Below are positions 1 through 6,574 of a stretch of DNA of 8,960 bases, in pieces. Source of the DNA: Bacteroidales bacterium (GTDB taxonomy: Bacteria > Bacteroidota > Bacteroidia > Bacteroidales > UBA10428); the NCBI GenBank assembly GCA_016938095.1, contig JAFGVG010000419.1, positions 1 to 8,960 on the forward strand, given 5' to 3'. A program made the translations under genes and the position numbers. A model generated the notes under the pieces. That model was not told the DNA's origin. It searched no databases and was given only the letters and a program-made list of their open reading frames with translations. The first letter of the stretch is position 1. Every line of letters starts with the position of its first letter.

Positions 1-587
1 GCGATTATGACACTCCGGTGCTGCATGGTAAGAACGTTGCCGTTATTGGTGGTGGCAACACGGCCATGGATTCGGTGCGCACGGCCAAAAGGCTAGGTGC
101 GGAGCGGGCCATGATCATCTACCGGCGGTCGTTTGCCGAAATGCCTGCACGTAAGGAAGAGATCAGGCATGCGCAGGAAGAAGGCATTGAATTCCTGAAC
201 CTGCAGGCGCCTATTGAGTATTTTGCAGATGAAAACGGACGCGTGAACCGCATGCGGTTGCAAAGGATGGAATTGTCAGAGCCTGATGCCTCCGGTCGCA
301 GAAAACCCGTGCCCATTCCCGGTTCAACCTACGAAATGGATACCGATCTGGTAATTGTCAGCATTGGCGTATCGCCCAATCCGCTTGTGCCGCAAAGCAT
401 GCCCGGCCTGCATGTAAGCAAGTGGGGCACCATTCAGGTCGACGAAGAACATATGCAGTCGAATATTGAGGGGCTCTATGCCGGTGGCGATATTGTCAGG
501 GGCGGCGCCACCGTTATCCTTGCTATGGGCGACGGACGTCGCGCGGCAAAGGGTATACACGAATATTTATCCGGGAAGCGTAGTTAA
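1..587 (+). CDS. gltA: NADPH-dependent glutamate synthase small subunit-like flavoprotein (GltA/NfnL type), C-terminal part
   Basis: This is the 3' part of a gene cut by the window edge. The frame is open from base 3, about 194 residues are present, and the stop is TAA at 585-587. Family members run about 460 residues, so the N-terminal Fe-S and first FAD-binding portions lie outside. A Rossmann nucleotide-binding motif, VIGGGNTAMD, appears near the left edge. It is followed by YRRS and EMPAR, whose arginines fit an NADPH-phosphate contact. Near the C-terminus is GLYAGGDIVRGGATVILAMG, the second FAD-contacting motif of this family. The ATVILAMGDGRRAAKGI-type ending resembles the homotetrameric GltA/NfnL group more than proteobacterial GltD. 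Family members either transfer NADPH electrons to glutamate synthase or, as NfnL, bifurcate electrons between NADH, ferredoxin and NADP. The decision needs the upstream neighbour (an NfnS-like gene or gltB), which is not visible. The family call is secure; the exact role is not. Confidence 0.88.
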   Translation, partial: DYDTPVLHGKNVAVIGGGNTAMDSVRTAKRLGAERAMIIYRRSFAEMPARKEEIRHAQEEGIEFLNLQAPIEYFADENGRVNRMRLQRMELSEPDASGRRKPVPIPGSTYEMDTDLVIVSIGVSPNPLVPQSMPGLHVSKWGTIQVDEEHMQSNIEGLYAGGDIVRGGATVILAMGDGRRAAKGIHEYLSGKRS

Positions 588-607
588 AAACTACGCTCAG
601 CTTAGAA

Positions 608-686
608 CAACGCGTCATTGCGAGCGATAGCGAAGCAATCTCTTCATAGCACAGATTGCCACGCTCGTCCCTCGCTCGCAATGACG
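608..686. repeat. Hairpin-forming dispersed repeat (REP/MITE-like)
   Basis: Perfect 14-bp inverted arms CGTCATTGCGAGCG (613-626) and CGCTCGCAATGACG (673-686) enclose a second inverted pair, GCAATCT (635-641) and AGATTGC (653-659), around an 11-base loop. The whole can fold into a two-tier hairpin. It sits 20-100 bases past the gltA-like stop and could act as a transcript 3'-end structure, but no T-run follows. No reading frame of note lies inside. From general knowledge, GTCATTGCGAGCG-type repeats are scattered in intergenic regions of many environmental bacterial genomes. The mobility mechanism is unknown. Confidence 0.8.
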
Positions 687-723
687 GTGCATAGTATCAG
701 TGAGAATATGCAGTGGCAATGAG

Positions 724-759
724 CAACGCGTCATTGTAAGCGGTAGCGAAGCAATCCCT
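724..759. repeat. Second, left-half-only copy of the 608-686 repeat
   Basis: Bases 724-759 match 608-643 at 32 of 36 positions, including the flanking CAACGCG and the shared core AGCGAAGCAATC. The right arm is absent: the sequence after 759 does not return to CGCTCGCAATGACG. It is therefore a truncated or decaying copy lying directly upstream of the large signalling gene's putative promoter. Confidence 0.75.
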
Positions 760-796
760 GTGCGCTGCATGTCCGTTTACTGTACCGTTTTTGTTG

Positions 797-804
797 TATA
801 TTTG
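797..804 (+). promoter_or_regulatory. Putative Bacteroidota -7 promoter box upstream of the large signalling gene
   Basis: TATATTTG matches the TAnnTTTG -7 consensus of the Bacteroidota primary sigma factor. The expected TTTG -33 box is only approximated by TTTA at 776-779, with a spacer slightly shorter than usual. A start site a few bases past 804 would fall at or just before the ATG at 809. That implies either a leaderless message from 809 or translation from the ATG at 830. It argues against the TTG at 791, which lies upstream of the box. Confidence 0.45.
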
Positions 805-808
805 TCCT

Positions 809-3800
809 ATGCATACCCCTTTGCAACATATGGCTGATGCACAATCCATAGCTGTTCTTGGTGAAATTGCCCTGGTAATAACAGCACAAGGCACCATACC
901 TGAAAAGCTTACCGCTGTCTGTAATATACTCGCTAACGCTTTTCAACATCATGAAGTGGTTGGCGTTAGCCTGCAGTTTGATGATAACACTTATTGCAGC
1001 ACTGTTTGTACCTCCAGCCCCCACGCGCTGTTGCACGAATTTGAAACCCCCGATGCTGTAAAAGGAATGATTACGGTGTATACCGGTGTCAGCTTTTCGC
1101 AAAAGAACACCCGCGATAAAAAAACGGCCATCGAATCATTGCTGCCTCCGGTTGCCTCACTTATTACAGGCAATGCTTCAGCCATTAAACTGGGCAAACT
1201 GCTTTACGACAATACCGAAAGGCTTAAAGAGCTGAAGGGAATCAGACGAACTGCCGAGATTCTTAACAAAGGCCATTCACTCGAAGCATCGCTGCAGGAA
1301 ATCTGTTCTTTTCTGCCTGAAGCCTGGCAGTACCCTAACCATTGTGCAGCACGCATCCGCTACGGCGATCAGGTATTTGTCAGCCGCGATTTTTCTGACA
1401 CCCGTTGGGTTCAACGGCAGGTATTCGAAACACCGGACAACCAGCAGGGCAGCATCGAGATCTATTACCTTGAGAAATTTCCGGATGCCGATGAAGGTCC
1501 TTTCCTGAAGGAGGAACGCGACCTTATCGAAAACCTGGCTGCGCTGATATCAGGTACAGTTTCAAAAAAAGCCTTGCGCGAACTGTTGTATAAAAACACC
1601 GAAAGGCTCAAAGAGCTGAAAGGAATTAACCAGACGTCATTAATTCTGCGCGAGAGCAAGTCTATCGAAGAATCGCTGCAGATGATCTGTTCCATCCTCC
1701 CCGAGGCTTACCAGTACCCTGAGCATACAACAGCCCGCATCCGGTACGACAATGTCACCTTTGTCAGCAATAATTTTCAGGAGTCAGCCATATGTCAGCA
1801 ACAGCCATTTGATACGCCCAACGGACTGAAAGGCGTGATTGAGGTATTCTACCTGAAAGAATTTCCGGAAGCCGACGAGGGTCCCTTCCTGAATGAGGAA
1901 CGCAATATGCTGATAAACCTGGCACACCTGATAGCCGGGTCAGCATCACGCGATATTCTCAACAACCTGCTGTACGAAAACAGGGAGCGGCTTAAGGAAC
2001 TGCACGTGATCAATCACACCTCCTATATCATTTCACAGGGTAAGCCTGTGGATGAAACCCTGCAAAAAATTGCCTATATCATGCCACGCTCATGGCAGTA
2101 TTCGCGTTACACTGCTGTTCGCATAACATACGAAGGCAGGCATTACACAAGCAGGGACTTCAGGGATACCCCCTGGATGATGCGGGAGTCCTTTGTTACC
2201 TTCGACAATAAGCAGGGTGTAATAGAGGTTTACTACCTGAAGGAGTTTCCACCTGCCTTCGAAGGACCTTTTCTGAAAGAAGAGCGTCAGCTGATCATTA
2301 ACCTGGGCAAGCTTATCTGTGGCTATATCAACAGTTTTAAAGGTACGGCAATCTATAGTCAGCAGTCGGGGCCAAAACCCCTTCCAAGTCCTGGCGAATT
2401 CCGCCGTTCACTGGTAAAGGACAAACGTCCGTTGCAGCTGTTCTTCAACCAGCAGTCGCTCGACAAGTACATTTACCTCGATATGATGAAGTACAAAGTA
2501 CGCGAGATCCTTTTTGTGGCTACTTTGTACGATGCCTTTATCCTCGAAAACGAAGACAGTTTTTTCGAACAGTTCATGGGTATCATATACCAGTACAGTC
2601 TGTTCTCGCTGCCCCGCATTACCGGGGTTTCCACCGCCGAAGAGGCTGTTGAACTGCTCGATACGGCAAATTTTGATATTACCATTATCATGGTGGGAAT
2701 CGACCGCGAATCGCCGGTTCAGATCAGTGAGCAGATAAAGGAGAAAAGACCTTCCATGCCAGTATACCTGTTGTTGAACCAAAAGAGCAACATCAGGTAC
2801 TTCGAGGAACTTGTCCCCTCGCTGCCATCGGTAAACAAGCTATTTGTGTGGCCAGGCAATTCACAGATATTCTTTTCTTTGGTAAAATCTATCGAAGACG
2901 AAGCCAACGTGGAGAATGACACACGCATTGGCATGGTGCGTATCATTTTGTTGGTGGAGGATTCCGCACAATACTATTCGAAGTACCTGCAGATATTGTA
3001 TTCCATTGTGTTCGGTCAGGTACAGCAGGTTTTACCCGAAGTGGAGAAGAACGAACTCGACAAGATCTGTAGAATGCGTTCGCGACCGAAAATCTTACAT
3101 GCCCGTACATACGAAGATGCCATGTTCATCTTCAACAAGTATAAGGATTATATGTTATGCGTAATCTCCGACGTTGAATTTGAACTCAACGGCAAGCCCA
3201 ATAAAACGGCAGGCTATAAATTCATCCGCTATATCAAATCGCACATCCTTAACCTGCCCATCATCCTGCAATCGTCGGAGCCTGCTAATGAACGGCTTGC
3301 CAGGAGCCTGAATGTCGGATTCATCAACAAAAATTCCGAAACCCTGCTGACCGATCTGAAAAACTTTCTTACCTACTACCTGGGTTTTGGCGATTTTGTA
3401 TTCCGCAATCGCGAGGGGAAACCCATTGCCGTGGCCAAGTCGCTGCGCGAGTTTGAATCGCTGCTTTCACTGGTTCCCGATGAGACCTTTTACCTGCATG
3501 CAGCTGAAAACCAGTATTCACTTTGGCTGATGGCCCGTGGCGAAATAGAACTGGCACGTATCCTCAACCCTATGCGGATAGGCGATTATAAAGATATAGG
3601 AGTGTCGCGTCAGAAGTTTCTGGAAACCTTTCGGAAGTACCGCGAAGAAAAGAAAAAAGGTAAGGTGCTGACTTTTGATGACACGGCCATCATGGACAAC
3701 AGGAACATTGTTTCCTTCGCCGGCGGGTCGTTGGGGGGTAAGGGCAGGGGCCTGGCCTTTGTCAACGCCCTGGTGTACAACATCGATTTTGGCAGTATCA

Positions 3801-5389
3801 GCAACGAAATAAATATCAGGACACCCATTACGGCCATCATTGGCACCGAAGAATTTGAGTACTTTGTTGAGATCAACAACTTGTTCGAACTCATCATAAA
3901 GCCCGAAATCACCTACAAACAGATAAGGCAGGCTTTTGTGAATGCGCGACTATCGCAGGCGCTTACCAAAAAACTCGAGTTTTTTGTCGACCAGATTGAA
4001 AAACCAATCGCCGTTCGTTCGTCGAGTTTATCGGAAGACTCCCTAACACAGCCTTTTGCCGGGGTTTTTGATACTTATATCATTCCCAACGACCGGAATA
4101 ACAAAAAGAAAGTGTTGGAGAACCTTATTCAGGCCGTGAAACTGGTGTTTGCTTCGGTATATTCCGATAATTCCAGAACATACTTCCAGGCCATTAACCA
4201 CAAGGTAGAGGAAGAAAGGATGGCCGTTGTGCTGCAGGAGCTGGTAGGTACACAATATGACAATTATTACTACCCCCATATCAGCGGCATAGCGCAATCG
4301 TATAATTTTTATCCGGTGGCACATATGAAACCCGACGAAGGCTTTGCGGTTGCAGCGGTTGGGCTGGGTTCGTACGTGGTAGAAGGTTGGAAATCATATC
4401 GTTTTTCGCCCCGGTATCCCAAAATTGAGATGCACACCACCAAAGATCTTATCAACAGTACGCAGAACAAATTCTACGCTTTGAATACCGCCAAATCTGA
4501 GGTCGATTATGTTACCGATGGTGAGCTGGCTTCGCTGGAATTGCTCGACCTGAGTGTGGCTGAAAGTCACGGTACCCTCAAACACTGCGCATCAGTATAT
4601 CATACCGATAACGACAGGGTGGAACCGGGACTAAGTACGCCGGGGCCCAGGGTGGTGAACTTTGCCGATATCCTTAAGTTTCATTATATACCCTTAGCTG
4701 AAACCATCGATATGATGTTGGGTACCATTGAAGACGCGCTCGGATCGCCTGTGGAAATTGAGTATGCTGTTGACCTGAACAAGGCTGAAAACGGATTGCC
4801 GACTTTTTATTTGCTGCAGATCAAACCGTTGGTAGGCAATCAGCTGAGTTACAACATCGACATGTCTAAAATCGACCAGTCGAAAGTATTGCTGTACACA
4901 CAGTCGAGTCTGGGGAACGGCGAAATCAGTCATATCCGCGATGTGGTATTTATTGATTCAGAGAAGTTCGATAAGCTGAAAACCTGGGATATTGCCCGGG
5001 AGGTTGAGCAGATCAACGCCGGAATGATCAGGGAAAAGCGTGAATATATACTGGTTGGTCCGGGCCGATGGGGTACACGCGACCCGTTCCTGGGCATACC
5101 GGTGGTGTGGTCGCAAATTTCCAATGCACGGGTTATCGTGGAGGTGAGTTTGGCCAATTTTCCGCTCGATTCGTCACTGGGTTCGCATTTCTTTCACAAT
5201 GTAACCTCCATGAATATTGGCTACTTCTCAGTGCTCGACACATCATCAACCGATTATGTGCAGTGGGAAAAATTAAGAAGTTGTGAAGCGGTGAATGTCA
5301 GCCAATACCTCAGACACGTGCGGTTTGATGAGCCTTTACAGGTGCTGATGAACGGCCGCCAAAAGACCTCAGTGATTGTGATGGGGTAG
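809..5389 (+). CDS. Multidomain signalling protein: 4x GAF-like, pseudo-receiver, receiver, PPDK/PEP-synthase-type ATP-grasp
   Basis: About 1526 residues, numbered from the ATG at 809. The frame is also open from a TTG at 791, and ATG 830 is a plausible alternative. Residues 8-509 hold four GAF-like units (LKEL, ARIRY, YYL, EGPFLKEER motifs) of the kind attached to sensor histidine kinases. Residues 561-695 are receiver-like without an acidic pocket. Residues 710-855 are a receiver with E717/D718, phosphoacceptor D788, S822 and K841. Residues 966-1344 are a PPDK_N ATP-grasp: GGKGRG (K978), AVRSSSLSED (R1070), EIEYAV (E1318) and LLQIKP (Q1337). The swivelling phosphohistidine domain and PEP-binding barrel are absent. 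A C-terminal module (1345-1526) carries GPGRWGTRDP and GSHFFHN. No signal peptide or membrane segment is evident, so it is probably cytosolic. I recall Bacteroidales relatives of about 980 residues covering only the part from the pseudo-receiver onward, so the GAF array looks like a lineage-specific fusion. Substrate, ligand and output are unknown. Confidence 0.88.
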   Translation: MHTPLQHMADAQSIAVLGEIALVITAQGTIPEKLTAVCNILANAFQHHEVVGVSLQFDDNTYCSTVCTSSPHALLHEFETPDAVKGMITVYTGVSFSQKNTRDKKTAIESLLPPVASLITGNASAIKLGKLLYDNTERLKELKGIRRTAEILNKGHSLEASLQEICSFLPEAWQYPNHCAARIRYGDQVFVSRDFSDTRWVQRQVFETPDNQQGSIEIYYLEKFPDADEGPFLKEERDLIENLAALISGTVSKKALRELLYKNTERLKELKGINQTSLILRESKSIEESLQMICSILPEAYQYPEHTTARIRYDNVTFVSNNFQESAICQQQPFDTPNGLKGVIEVFYLKEFPEADEGPFLNEERNMLINLAHLIAGSASRDILNNLLYENRERLKELHVINHTSYIISQGKPVDETLQKIAYIMPRSWQYSRYTAVRITYEGRHYTSRDFRDTPWMMRESFVTFDNKQGVIEVYYLKEFPPAFEGPFLKEERQLIINLGKLICGYINSFKGTAIYSQQSGPKPLPSPGEFRRSLVKDKRPLQLFFNQQSLDKYIYLDMMKYKVREILFVATLYDAFILENEDSFFEQFMGIIYQYSLFSLPRITGVSTAEEAVELLDTANFDITIIMVGIDRESPVQISEQIKEKRPSMPVYLLLNQKSNIRYFEELVPSLPSVNKLFVWPGNSQIFFSLVKSIEDEANVENDTRIGMVRIILLVEDSAQYYSKYLQILYSIVFGQVQQVLPEVEKNELDKICRMRSRPKILHARTYEDAMFIFNKYKDYMLCVISDVEFELNGKPNKTAGYKFIRYIKSHILNLPIILQSSEPANERLARSLNVGFINKNSETLLTDLKNFLTYYLGFGDFVFRNREGKPIAVAKSLREFESLLSLVPDETFYLHAAENQYSLWLMARGEIELARILNPMRIGDYKDIGVSRQKFLETFRKYREEKKKGKVLTFDDTAIMDNRNIVSFAGGSLGGKGRGLAFVNALVYNIDFGSISNEINIRTPITAIIGTEEFEYFVEINNLFELIIKPEITYKQIRQAFVNARLSQALTKKLEFFVDQIEKPIAVRSSSLSEDSLTQPFAGVFDTYIIPNDRNNKKKVLENLIQAVKLVFASVYSDNSRTYFQAINHKVEEERMAVVLQELVGTQYDNYYYPHISGIAQSYNFYPVAHMKPDEGFAVAAVGLGSYVVEGWKSYRFSPRYPKIEMHTTKDLINSTQNKFYALNTAKSEVDYVTDGELASLELLDLSVAESHGTLKHCASVYHTDNDRVEPGLSTPGPRVVNFADILKFHYIPLAETIDMMLGTIEDALGSPVEIEYAVDLNKAENGLPTFYLLQIKPLVGNQLSYNIDMSKIDQSKVLLYTQSSLGNGEISHIRDVVFIDSEKFDKLKTWDIAREVEQINAGMIREKREYILVGPGRWGTRDPFLGIPVVWSQISNARVIVEVSLANFPLDSSLGSHFFHNVTSMNIGYFSVLDTSSTDYVQWEKLRSCEAVNVSQYLRHVRFDEPLQVLMNGRQKTSVIVMG
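830..2335 (+). repeat. In-gene tandem repeat: four GAF-like units of 384 bp
   Basis: The units begin near 830, 1202, 1586 and 1970. Landmark residues recur at exactly 128-codon spacing: LLY (residues 131, 259 and 387) and the FETPD, FETPD, FDTPN, FVTFD series (78, 206, 334 and 462). The first unit is strongly diverged: it keeps FETPD and the following ITVY strand but has lost the EGPFLKEER block. Units 2 and 3 are closest at the DNA level (CCGAAAGGCT followed by AAAGAGCTGAA). No insertion or deletion separates the units, which suggests duplication of a whole domain plus linker helix and selection on unit length. Confidence 0.85.
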
Positions 5390-5430
5390 CCGGAGGAAGG
5401 TGGTTTTATCAGGCAGCATATGATATTTTA

Positions 5431-5508
5431 ACACAAAGGCCACAAAGATAAGACTTCACGAAGAACGCGAAGAATTTAGCACACAAAGGGAAATACCTGC
5501 GGTATTTC
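5431..5508. repeat. CACAAAG direct repeats with a hairpin
   Basis: ACACAAAGGCCACAAAG (5431-5447) is followed by CACGAAGAACGCGAAG-type sequence and another ACACAAAGGG (5481-5490). An 8-bp perfect hairpin follows: GAAATACC (5490-5497), loop TGC, GGTATTTC (5501-5508). Its layout parallels 7116-7237: CACAAAG units, then a hairpin with a 3-base loop, then CTTA. It fills much of the 204-base spacer after the large signalling gene and could serve as its transcript end, though no T-run follows. Confidence 0.65.
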
Positions 5509-5567
5509 TTAAAGAACAACCAGCTATCATAAACCAATTTTTTATCTAAGATTAAAAATTAATCAAG

Positions 5568-5575
5568 TATATTTA
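5568..5575 (+). promoter_or_regulatory. Weak candidate -7 box for the LuxR-type regulator
   Basis: TATATTTA differs from TAnnTTTG only at the last base. It lies 18 bases upstream of the ATG at 5594 in an AT-rich stretch. No convincing TTTG -33 box is visible. It is included because the repeat-bearing gap upstream makes an independent promoter for this gene likely. Confidence 0.25.
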
Positions 5576-5593
5576 GAGGTTTCAGATACGCAA

Positions 5594-6265
5594 ATGCCTC
5601 AATACATCATGGCTGATAAAATCCGCATCGGCATTATCGACGAAATGAAAATAACCCTCGAGGGGATAGCTTCATTACTGGGCCCGACTGAGGATATTGA
5701 TATTGTTGTAAAGGCCGATACATACGATCATTTGCCGGAGACTTTGCAAGCCACGTCCGTGCATGTGCTCATCATTGTTGTTCATTCATTCAACAGACTT
5801 TTTGCCGACCTGGTAACCCGGGTCTCCACAGGTTTTCCAAGGGTGAAAGTCCTGGTCATCTCGGTTTCAAACGACGAAGAGGCTGTGCTACGGACCATCA
5901 AGGCAGGTGCCAAGGGATTTCTGGCCAGGGATACCAGTCGTACTGAACTCATAGAGGCCATTTACACCCTGCGCAGCGGCCATGAATATTTCAGCAATTC
6001 CATCACCGTATTGCTGCTGAACAAGTATATCCACAAGCTGAAAACCGAAGACGACAGGTCCGATATCCGAAGTTTGAGTTCACGCGAAATAGAGATTATG
6101 AAGCTATGGGGCAACAGCCTTACCAACAAGGAAATCGCCGATAAGCTTTTCCTGAGCGTTCGTACCGTTGAAACGCATAAGAATCACATCATGCAAAAGC
6201 TCAACCTTCGCACCTCGGTAGATTTGGTGAAGTTTGCCATCCGAAATAATATCATTGAGCTGTGA
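5594..6265 (+). CDS. NarL/LuxR-family regulator with a degenerate receiver domain
   Basis: 223 residues, the normal length for this family. The N-terminal receiver-like domain spans about residues 8-125. A linker leads to a LuxR/GerE helix-turn-helix at about 160-220, with LSSREIEIMKLWGNSLTNKE, a VRTVETHK recognition segment and a LNLRTSVDLVKFAI helix. The receiver fold is recognisable (IRIGIIDEMK, KVLVIS, AGAKGFLARD), but the phosphoacceptor aspartate is V62 and the conserved lysine is R112. D16/E17 and S90 remain. This implies DNA binding not controlled by aspartyl phosphorylation, or control by another ligand or partner. An AGAGGT at 5575-5580 favours ATG 5594; the ATG at 5609 (MADKIRIGIID) also gives a family-like N-terminus. 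It lies 204 bases after the receiver/ATP-grasp gene on the same strand. Its targets are unknown. Its last two codons and stop lie inside a heptamer repeat. Confidence 0.9.
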   Translation: MPQYIMADKIRIGIIDEMKITLEGIASLLGPTEDIDIVVKADTYDHLPETLQATSVHVLIIVVHSFNRLFADLVTRVSTGFPRVKVLVISVSNDEEAVLRTIKAGAKGFLARDTSRTELIEAIYTLRSGHEYFSNSITVLLLNKYIHKLKTEDDRSDIRSLSSREIEIMKLWGNSLTNKEIADKLFLSVRTVETHKNHIMQKLNLRTSVDLVKFAIRNNIIEL

Positions 6266-6312
6266 GTTGTGAGCTGTTAGCTGTTGGCTGTTAGCTGTTT
6301 GCTATTAGCTTT
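6257..6312. repeat. Heptamer tandem array (GAGCTGT/TAGCTGT), eight units, overlapping a stop codon
   Basis: Eight consecutive 7-base units are present: GAGCTGT, GAGTTGT, GAGCTGT, TAGCTGT, TGGCTGT, TAGCTGT, TTGCTAT, TAGCTTT. The first unit supplies the final Glu and Leu codons and TGA stop of the LuxR-type gene. The units have the same composition as the array at 7503-7579 read on the opposite strand. No protein-coding role beyond the stop is apparent. Confidence 0.85.
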
Positions 6313-6574
6313 TGGCCGCTTTACTTCAGTAGGGTATTTTAGCTGTAGGGAAGCTTATTTGCACTACAAAATCAGGCAAGGTATAAGACATTATTTAAAA
6401 GTTCAAAATCAGTAAACAAAGTTGTTTAACAGTTATGCGGTCGTAATGAAATATGCAGTTGTTGTTCAAATATTTTCCAATACTGTTAATTCTTTAAAAG
6501 CTTATCATTTTTTATTTTGACAAGATTTTGCACTATTATCAACTACTAAAAAGAAAGTAAAATTTGTAAATGCT
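6266..6574. other. Gene-free AT-rich spacer with a palindrome
   Basis: After the heptamer array (to 6312) I see no open frame worth calling. One perfect inverted repeat stands out: TAAACAA (6413-6419) and TTGTTTA (6422-6428) separated by AG. It fits a small hairpin or a dimeric-protein site. The last 80 bases are A/T-rich and must hold the promoter of the membrane-protein gene. Candidate boxes (TTTTG near 6516 and 6526, AAATTTG near 6560) do not reach proper Bacteroidota spacing, so I do not call one. Confidence 0.5.

Noticed and set aside
731..1102. Minus-strand open frame of 123 residues in the repeat region and large gene start
   Set aside because: It spans a dispersed repeat and the antisense of a clearly coding region, with no recognisable domain or start context.
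2408..2782. Minus-strand open frame of 124 residues inside the large signalling gene
   Set aside because: It lies wholly within the pseudo-receiver coding region; the + strand frame is continuous and has recognisable structure.
809..5389. Annotation as an active PEP synthase or pyruvate phosphate dikinase
   Set aside because: Only the N-terminal ATP-grasp module is present; there is no swivelling phosphohistidine motif and no PEP-binding barrel, so the classical reaction cannot be completed by this protein alone.
809..5389. Annotation as a hybrid histidine kinase, because of the GAF-like and receiver domains
   Set aside because: I see no HisKA H-box or HATPase N/G boxes anywhere in the 1526 residues.
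6517..6539. Sigma-70-like TTGACA and TATTAT promoter for the membrane gene
   Set aside because: The spacer is only 11 bases, far too short, and Bacteroidota promoters use a different consensus.
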